Of a DNA stretch of 64,000 nucleotides, positions 41,789-50,400 are shown one piece after another. The notes beneath the pieces are model-generated. The model saw only the letters and a program-made list of their open reading frames with translations. It had not been told where the DNA came from and made no database searches. The position numbers and the translations under genes were made by a program. This DNA is from Lutispora sp003527145 (GTDB taxonomy: Bacteria; Bacillota; Clostridia; Lutisporales; Lutisporaceae): NCBI GenBank assembly GCA_029983695.1, contig JASBZB010000011.1, positions 46,138 to 110,137 of the forward strand, written 5' to 3'. Within the stretch, counting starts at the first letter, position 1; each line of letters starts with the position of its first letter.

Positions 41789-44266
41789 ATGTTAAAAGGA
41801 GTGATTGATATTAAGGCTGTGATAATGGCCGGCGGAAAAGGGACCAGATTAAGGCCGCTGACTTGCGGAATTCCTAAGCCCATGGTTCCCATATTTGATA
41901 AGCCGGTCATGGAATATACAATAAAGTTACTGAAGAAAAATGGCATTGAAAGTATTGGGGTCACAGTTGCATATCTACCGCAGGTTATCATGGATTATTT
42001 CAGCGATGGAGCAGATTATGGAGTGAAGCTTCATTATTTTATAGAAGATGCACCGTTAGGCACTGGCGGAAGCGTAAGAAATACGGGAGATTTTCTGGAG
42101 GACACATTTATAGTAATGAGCGGTGATGCTCTTACAGATTTGAATTTACATGAAGCCCTCGAGTTTCACAAAAACAAAAAGTCAAAAGCAACCCTTGTGT
42201 TGAAGAGAGAAGCGGTACCCATCGAGTATGGAGTTATAATAACCGATGATGATGGCTCTATAATACGGTTTCTGGAAAAGCCAAGCTGGGGAGAGGTTTT
42301 CAGCGATACTGTCAACACGGGAATTTATATACTTGAGCCGGAGGTGCTGGAGTATTATGAGCCCGGCGTGAATTTTGACTTCAGCAAAGATTTGTTTCCA
42401 AAGCTTCTTAGAGACAAGGTGCCCATATATGGGTATATTACCGAGGATTACTGGTGTGATATAGGTGATTTGAGCTCCTATAGACAGGTGCATTTCGATA
42501 TATTGGATAGAAAGGCAAAGGTAGATTTGGATGCTGTTGAGAGCCCCCAGGGCATATGGCTTTCTTCCGGGGTTAATATAAGCAGCAGTGCAAGATTGGC
42601 TTCTCCCGCTTATATAGGGAGGGATGTTGCCATAGAGGATAATGCTCTGGTAGATTCCTACTCTGTAATATCCCAAAATTGCAGAATAGGTTCAAAGAGC
42701 AGGGTCAAAAGAAGTGTGGTATGGAAGAGTGTCGACATCGGCGAAAACTGCGGTATAAGCGGAGGTGTGATCTGCTCAGGTTCATCAATAAAAAATAATG
42801 TAAAAATCTTTGAAAATTCAGTGACAGGGGAGAATTCTATAATACTGGAAAACTGTATAATCAAGCCTGATGTGAGGATATGGCCCGGCAAGAAGATATA
42901 TGAGAATACTATTGTGAATCACAATATAATATGGGGAACCAAAGCGACTAAAAATATATTCGGCTCAAGGGGCGTATCAGGGATATTGAATCAAGAAATT
43001 TCACCTGAATTTTGCTCAAGCCTGGGGTCTGCCTTTGCTGCAGCAATAGGAAAAAATGCGACGCTGGTAGTGGGAAGCGACAATAGCACTCAATCCTATA
43101 TTGCTAAGAGCTCTTTTGCAGCCGGTGTTTTATCCTTGGGAGGCCAAACAATACTGCTTGATAACTCTATAGCTCCCATGAGCAGGTTTGGAGTTAACTA
43201 TCATAGAGCAAACGGAGGCGTTCATATACACACCTCCAAGGCAAAGCCGTATAAAACCTATATTGAATTCTTTGATGAAAATGGAATAAATATAGGGCGA
43301 AGCAAAGAGAGAGGGGTAGAAAACCTATTAAATCAAGATGATTATGATAGATGCAAGGCTGAGGATGTAAAAACCATAATGCGGATGGAGAACTTTCAAG
43401 AGATATTTATCAGGCAAGGAGTTAACCTTATACAGAACATAGATGAAATAAGACGAAGAAATTACAAAATAATTCTTGCGTCACAATCTGAGAGCGCTTC
43501 AACCATTGCATATAAGTATTTGCAGAATTTAGGCTGCAGCGTTAGCCTGGTATGGGGCGACGCCGATAATATAAAGGAGCCGGGAATCTACAAGCATATG
43601 GCTAGATTGATATTGAGAAAAAAGGCGGATTTAGGGGTAATAATCCACGAAAATGGAGAAAATCTTATGCTGATAGATAAAACGGGCAGAGTAATAAAAG
43701 ATGAAGAATATCTTCTGTTGGCAGAGTTAATAGCTATAAAAGGTTATAATGCGGAGAATCTTGTTTTTCCTCATGCTTTTCCGAGAGCTGCGGAAAAGAT
43801 TGCAGAGTTTAACGGAGCCAGGATTTTTAGAACTTCTTCAAGCACAGCAGAAATAATGAGAAAGATGGTGGAACTGCAAAGCCCATCTGTTCAATTTGTT
43901 TTAAATCACAACAGCATATGGACCTTGGGCTATCTGCTTGAGTATATGAATAGGGAGAACATAGGCGTAGCCGAGCTGATGGATGAAATACCCGAATATT
44001 ACTATCTAAAAAAGGAAATCAGCTGCGATTGGAAGGATAAAGGCAGGATCATCAGAGAAATTGCTTTTGGGTCAAATCTGGAAGACATAGAGCTCATTGA
44101 AGGCGTAAAGATAAACGATTCCAGGGGATGGGCGCTGCTTTTGCCCGATGGTGAAAAACCCTTATTCAATATTTACACGGAGGGCTATACAGAGGAAATG
44201 GCCAGGGAATTATCAGCGGATCTAAGTGAGAAGATAGCTGAGCTTTTAAAAAATCAGAGAGGATAA
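41789..44266 (+). CDS. Sugar-1-phosphate nucleotidyltransferase (GMP-type) fused to degenerate phosphohexomutase
   Basis: Domain 1 (about 1-240) is a mannose-1-phosphate guanylyltransferase-like nucleotidyltransferase: VIMAGGKGTRLRPLT, then GDALTDL and EKPSWGEVFSDTVNTGIY. Left-handed beta-helix repeats follow (about 255-375). The C-terminal part (about 385-825) is alpha-D-phosphohexomutase-like, starting with VGSDNSTQS. The catalytic TASHNP serine loop is replaced by GGVHIHTSKAKP, and the metal loop DGDxDR by IIHENGENLML, so mutase activity is doubtful. This domain order is known in Firmicutes and Cyanobacteria. The homologous start is xKAVIMAGG: AAAGGAGTGA ideally places an ATT codon at 41810, while the ATG at 41789 has no ribosome site. 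It probably makes a GDP- or UDP-sugar. Confidence 0.87.
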   Translation: MLKGVIDIKAVIMAGGKGTRLRPLTCGIPKPMVPIFDKPVMEYTIKLLKKNGIESIGVTVAYLPQVIMDYFSDGADYGVKLHYFIEDAPLGTGGSVRNTGDFLEDTFIVMSGDALTDLNLHEALEFHKNKKSKATLVLKREAVPIEYGVIITDDDGSIIRFLEKPSWGEVFSDTVNTGIYILEPEVLEYYEPGVNFDFSKDLFPKLLRDKVPIYGYITEDYWCDIGDLSSYRQVHFDILDRKAKVDLDAVESPQGIWLSSGVNISSSARLASPAYIGRDVAIEDNALVDSYSVISQNCRIGSKSRVKRSVVWKSVDIGENCGISGGVICSGSSIKNNVKIFENSVTGENSIILENCIIKPDVRIWPGKKIYENTIVNHNIIWGTKATKNIFGSRGVSGILNQEISPEFCSSLGSAFAAAIGKNATLVVGSDNSTQSYIAKSSFAAGVLSLGGQTILLDNSIAPMSRFGVNYHRANGGVHIHTSKAKPYKTYIEFFDENGINIGRSKERGVENLLNQDDYDRCKAEDVKTIMRMENFQEIFIRQGVNLIQNIDEIRRRNYKIILASQSESASTIAYKYLQNLGCSVSLVWGDADNIKEPGIYKHMARLILRKKADLGVIIHENGENLMLIDKTGRVIKDEEYLLLAELIAIKGYNAENLVFPHAFPRAAEKIAEFNGARIFRTSSSTAEIMRKMVELQSPSVQFVLNHNSIWTLGYLLEYMNRENIGVAELMDEIPEYYYLKKEISCDWKDKGRIIREIAFGSNLEDIELIEGVKINDSRGWALLLPDGEKPLFNIYTEGYTEEMARELSADLSEKIAELLKNQRG

Positions 44267-44272
44267 CCTTGA

Positions 44273-44416
44273 TTCCACTGCAATAACTCTAATTAATCTG
44301 TTGTCTTTACTGATAAAAGAGTGCATTGTGAAGGAGCTTAAAAAATCTTAGTTCCGGAGCTCTGTAATCGTTATCAGTTAGCACAATAGATTCAGCAATG
44401 AATTATTGCAGTGGAA
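44273..44416. repeat. Long imperfect hairpin spanning the intergenic region
   Basis: The outer arms TTCCACTGCAATAA (44273-44286) and TTATTGCAGTGGAA (44403-44416) pair perfectly over 14 bp. Inside, AATCT and TTGT pair with ACAA and AGATT, ACTGATAA (44309-44316) pairs with TTATCAGT (44371-44378), and GAGCT pairs with AGCTC. The whole 144-nt region can fold as one rod. A T-rich run (GATTTTTTAG) follows, so it may act as a terminator/attenuator before the NdvB-like gene, or be a small mobile element. Confidence 0.7.
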
Positions 44417-44455
44417 CCTTTGATTTTTTAGCTATAGAGAGGTGTGGGAAAATCA

Positions 44456-47400
44456 ATGAATGAAATTGAAGAGATCAAAGACGTTCTTTTAAACAGGGAG
44501 GAACTGCTGGCACACGGATGCAACATAGGACAAAAGCATAGGCTTAAGAAAAGAAAGGAATCCACCAAAAGGCTTAAGAAGCGATTGGAAGAAAACTATA
44601 ATGTTATTTTTGATATATATAAAAAGCTGGACAGCATATCCAAGGATAGTGTTGATATGGCCACCGCATCAGAATGGCTGATGGACAATTTTTATAAAAT
44701 AGAAGAGCAGGTCAAGGATGCAAGATTGAACATAGATCATGAACGGTTTTATAGGCTAAATGCTTTAGCATCCGGGTATCTGAGGGACTATCCGAGGGTA
44801 TATTCCCTCGCATTGGAGTATGTTTCCCATACAGACGGAAGCATAGATACAAATTTGTTCATAGATTTTATAAAGGCTTATCAGTCGAATCAGATACTGA
44901 CGATATCGGAGGTATGGGCCTTATCTCTGGTGACCAGGATTGCTTTGGTGGAGAATATAAGAATAATCTGCACTGCAATATATGATACTCAGCTTCAATG
45001 GAATAAAGCAGAACAAGATTTGAAGCTTAATAATGATGAGCTGCTTGATGCCATAGAGGAAAGTCTGGAGATAAGGAGCAGGCTCAACACCCCTTACATA
45101 GAGCATATGCTGGCTTGCATCAGAAGATCGGGCGTTGAATTTGGAGAGATTTATAGCTATCTGGAAAAAAGGCTTGATGAATATAACACTACAATAGGAG
45201 ATTTGGTTCAATACGGGCACAAAGAGTATGCCGTAAGGAAGGTTTCCTTGGGAAATTCCATCACAAGCCTGCATAGCATATCCACAATGGATTGGAATGA
45301 TATATTCGAATCCATAAGCATAGTTGAGGAAAAGCTTTCGAAGGACCCGGCAGGCATATACTCACTCATGGATTTTGAATCAAGGGATTATTACAGAAAG
45401 GCAATAGCAAAGATATCAAGAAGCTGGGGAGTTTCAGAAACAAGAATTGCAAACATTGCAATAAGCCTGAGCAAAGCGGCGAAGGATTCGGGCAAAGCCT
45501 TCAAGGCAACCCATGTAGGATATTACCTTATCGATGAAGGCAGACAGGAGCTGTTTTCACAGCTAAAGATTAAAAAAGGGGAATCCAGGCTAAAATCTAT
45601 AGCTTCTTATATAGTTTCCATTATATCTCTTACAGCCTTATTCATCATATTTGGGGTCAATATGATGAATAAGGGCTGGAGCAATGAGAAAATATTGCTG
45701 CTATCCGCTTTATTGCTTATCCCGGCCTCAGAAATCGGAGTCAGCCTGGCAAACTATATATTTATGAAGCTTTATAAGCCTGCTATGCTTCCACGGCTTG
45801 AATATGGCGGAGGCATTCCTGATGAAGCCAGAACGATGGTTATCATACCCGCTTTATTGAGTGATAAAAAATCTGCCCGGGAATTGATTGAAAAAATGGA
45901 AGTGTACTACCTGGCCAATAAAGATAAAAATGTTTTTTTCGGTTTGGTTGGCGATTTCAAGGACTATAAAGCTGAGACAAACCCTGACGATAAAGCCATC
46001 ATAGATACTGTCATGGCAGGAGTAAAGCATCTGAATGAGAAGTATGATGAAGAAGGCGGAATAAAGTTCTACTATTTTCACAGGAAAAGAGAATACAACC
46101 CAAAACAAGGCAAGTGGATGGGCTGGGAACGGAAAAGAGGAGCGATCATACACTTCAATAACCTGATTACGGGCAGGCCAAACACCTCCTTTATATATAA
46201 ATCCTCTGATACGGACGCTTTAAAGGACATCAGATATATCATAACGATAGATTCCGATACAAATCTTGTTATGGATAGTGCAAGAAAGCTTATAGGCACC
46301 ATTTCTCACCCGCTTAATAGGGCTGTTTACGATCCGGATTCAGGTGTGGTTGCGGATGGCTACGGCATCATTCAGCCCAGGATCGAAATAGATATTATGG
46401 ATTCTCAGAAAACCTTGTTTGCAGAAATATTTGCGGGAGACGGGGGGATCGATCCATACACAACAGCCGTATCAAATATCTATCAGGATGTTTTCGGAGA
46501 AGGCATATTTACCGGTAAGGGAATCTATGATTTAAAGCTATTTAATGAAGTGACAGAGAAGAGGATAGAGGATAATACAATTTTAAGCCATGACCTTTTA
46601 GAAGGAAGCCTTCTTAGAACCGGATTGGCTGGAGATATCAGCCTCATAGATGGTTTCCCCGGGAAATACGGTTCTTATTCCGCCAGACAGCATAGATGGG
46701 TGAGAGGGGACTGGCAGCTGATCAAATGGATCTTTGGCAAAAAACCTCTGTCGGCTCTTTCAAGATGGAAGATGATAGATAATCTCAGAAGGAGCATGCT
46801 GCAGCCTTCTCTATACTTGCTGCTGCTGGGTACAGCCTTTTTGCCTGTTGCGGCTTCAAAGCTCTTGTATATTATACTGCTTATAATCTTATTCCCCCAC
46901 ATACTGAGATTTTTTTCTTTAGATATAGTAAGGAACAGAGATGTGGGCCGGTATACAGAACAATTAAAAACAGCTGCATATCAGCTTTTTATAATCCTTG
47001 CTTTTTTGCCCTATAATGCTTATCTGATGGCAGATGCAATAGTGAGGACCCTGTATAGAGTATTTTATTCCCGTAAAAATTTGCTGGAATGGCTTACAGC
47101 GGCAGATGCTGAGAAAAAGATCAAGCTGAATTTCAGGGGATGCCTTTGGAAAATGAGACAGGCTCCGGCTTTATCACTGCTCTATGCAGCGGCTATTGCC
47201 ATATCAGGAGCACGATATGACGCGGCATCTGTATTCTTTATAATTCTATGGATTGCCTCACCTTATATTGCTTACAGGATAAGCAATGATTCCATAAAAC
47301 AAAAGCCTGTTTTATCCGGAGAGGATAGGGAAAATATTGAGAGGATCGGCAGAAATACCTGGTCCTATTATGAGAAATTGGTATGCAAAGAATCTAATTT

Positions 47401-50400
47401 CTTGCCTCCTGACAATTATCAGGAATACCCCCTGAAGGGAGCAGCCCCGAGAACCTCTCCTACAAACATAGGCTTATATATGGTATCAACTTTAGCAGCC
47501 GTTGATCTGGGCTATATTACAATGTCCCAGGCATTGGAAAGGCTCAATAATACTATGGATACCGTGGAGAAGCTGGAAAGCTGGAAAGGCCATTTATACA
47601 ACTGGTATGATATTAAAACTCTGGAGGTTCTTAGGCCCCATTATGTATCAACGGTTGACAGCGGAAATTTCATATCTTATATGCTCCTGCTGGAGCAGGC
47701 GTTGAGCGAGCCGCTTGAAAACAGTGATAATAGGAGCACGGCGGCAGACATGAAAGAGAGGATAGGGCGGATTATTGAAAGGACTAAATTTATTTACCTT
47801 TACGATAAGAAAAAAAATTTATTTTCCATAGGTTATGATGTGGATAAGGAAAGCCTTACAAACTCGTATTACGATTTGCTGGCTTCTGAAGCCAGGATAA
47901 CAAGCTATCTGGCAGCAGCCAGAAGAGAGGTCCCCCTTAAGCATTGGAATAAGCTGGGAAGGTCTTTGACGCACATAGGCAGAAATAAAGCATTGGTTTC
48001 CTGGAGCGGTACTATGTTTGAATACTTTATGCCTGCTTTAATAATGAAGGACTATAGCAAGACCATTATGGATGAGACTTATAAAGGTGTGATAAAAGCC
48101 CAAAAGAGCTATGGACGCAAGAATAATGTGCCTTGGGGCACCTCTGAATCCGGCTATTACGCCTTTGACCTGGATTTGAATTATCAATATAAAGCTTTTG
48201 GCGTGCCTGATCTGGGCTTAAAAAGAGGCCTTGTTGAGGAAGTTGTAATATCTCCATATTCGACTATTCTGGCAATTAATTTTGATCCTGAAGGAGCCGC
48301 TGAAAATATCAGAAGGCTTATTGAAATGGGAATGGAAGGCAAATATGGGCTCTATGAAGCGGTAGATTTTACTCTGAGACGCATGCCTGCGGGAGCAAAT
48401 CACCAGATAATAAAAAGCTATATGGCTCATCATCAAGGCATGAGCTTGCTGGCTATAAACAACTATTTAAATGATGATATATTGATAAAGCGCTTTCACA
48501 GCCATCCAGTAATAAAAGCGGGGGAGATAATGCTGCAGGAAAGGATTCCAGCAAATGCGGTGATCACTAAGGAATATAAGGAAAGCATGCCTGGGGCGGA
48601 CAGACAGAAAAGACTGTATCAGGAGGGTATAAGAAGCTATGATTCTATCAATGCATTGCCTCCACCCTGCCAGATTCTTACCAATGGGAAACATTCTGTT
48701 TTTATCAACAATAGAGGCGGAGGCTTCAGCAAAATAGACGGAACATTGATAAATAGGTGGAGAGCCGATAGCATAGAGGGCGGATATGGCAACTATATAT
48801 TTATCAGAGATTTGAGCAAAGACAAAGTTTGGTCTGCAGCTTACGAGCCCTTCAATGAGGATGCTGAAGCATATAATGTGGATTTTTATCAATCAAAAGC
48901 AGAGTTTACCAGAACGGATAATGATATAAAAACAGTGATGGAAGTATTTGTGTCTCCCGAAGACCATGTGGAAATCAGGAGGATAAGGATAGAAAATCAC
49001 GGACACACTCCTGTTTCTTTAGAATTGACCAGTTTCATGGAAATAACGCTTACTGCTGAGGCGGCGGATATAGCTCATAGGGCTTTTTCAAATTTATTTG
49101 TCAGGACAGAGCATTTGGAAGAATATAAGAGCCTATTGGCAGTAAGCATACCAAGAGAAACGGATGGCCGGGAGAGGTGGGCTTTTCACACTTCGGTAGT
49201 AGAAGGCGACGCTTCGGGGTCTATGGAATATGAAACCAGCAGGATGAACTTTATAGGAAGAGGGAGGAGCATCAAAAATCCTTTAGCTGTTCATCAGCCA
49301 CTGTCAAATACTTCCGGAATAGTGCTGGACCCGGTGATGAGTATAAGAAGAGTGGTCCGGCTGAATGCCGGGAGCTCCGGAGAAATATCTTTCGTTACAG
49401 GCTTTGGTATGTCAAGAGAAAGAATGAGAGAATTGATAGTCAAATATAGAGAAGTTACATCAATACAAAGGGCTTACGCGCTGTCGGCCACCAGAAGCCA
49501 GGTGGAGGGTTCATACTTAAATCTGGATACTCAAGATATTGTGAATTTTGAAAAGCTTATATCACATTTGATCTATGGAAGTCCCGGCAGAAGTGAAAAT
49601 AGAGAGCATATAAGGCGAAACAGGAAAGGTCAGCCTTCGCTGTGGTCATACGGCATATCGGGGGATTTGCCTATTATGCTGATATCCATCACAGATGAGA
49701 GGGATATTCATATTCTCAGGCAGGCTGTCAGAGCTCATGAGTTTCTCCGAATCAAAGGTTTAAGTATAGATCTGGTTATTTTAAATCTGGACGAAAGCAA
49801 CTACCTGCAGCCTTTAAGAACAGCCATCCTCAATTTAGTGGAGGATAGCTGCGGCAGATATTTGTTAGGCACTTCCGGCGGAGTATTCATTATTAATGCT
49901 TCTAATATTTCTTGCGAAGATAAAGATTTATTGATTGCTGCTTCTGCTTTGACATTTAAGGCTGAAAAGGGTCCTATAGAAAAGCAGCTGCTTGAAATAA
50001 GCATAAGGAAGGCTGAAAATAGAAAAGAGGACAATGGTGAAAGAACGAAAAAATGTGAACTCCCTGCTATAAATGATGCTTTTATGTTCAATGGCTATGG
50101 CGGATTTGTCAAAGATGGAAGTGAATATGTCATGAACCTGAAGAATGGGCGTATTACGCCTGCTCCCTGGGTAAATGTGATTGCAAATCCTAAATTCGGA
50201 TTTATAATATCTGAAAGCGGCGGAGGCTATGCCTGGGCAGAGAATAGCAGGGAATATAAGATTACCTCCTGGACAAATGATCCGGTTGCAGATGAGCCAC
50301 AGGAGATCATTTATATGGAAGACATGGAGAAAGAGGAAATATGGACCATCACACCAAGCGCTTCGAAAAATGCTGAACCCTGGGCAGTAAGGCATGGCTG

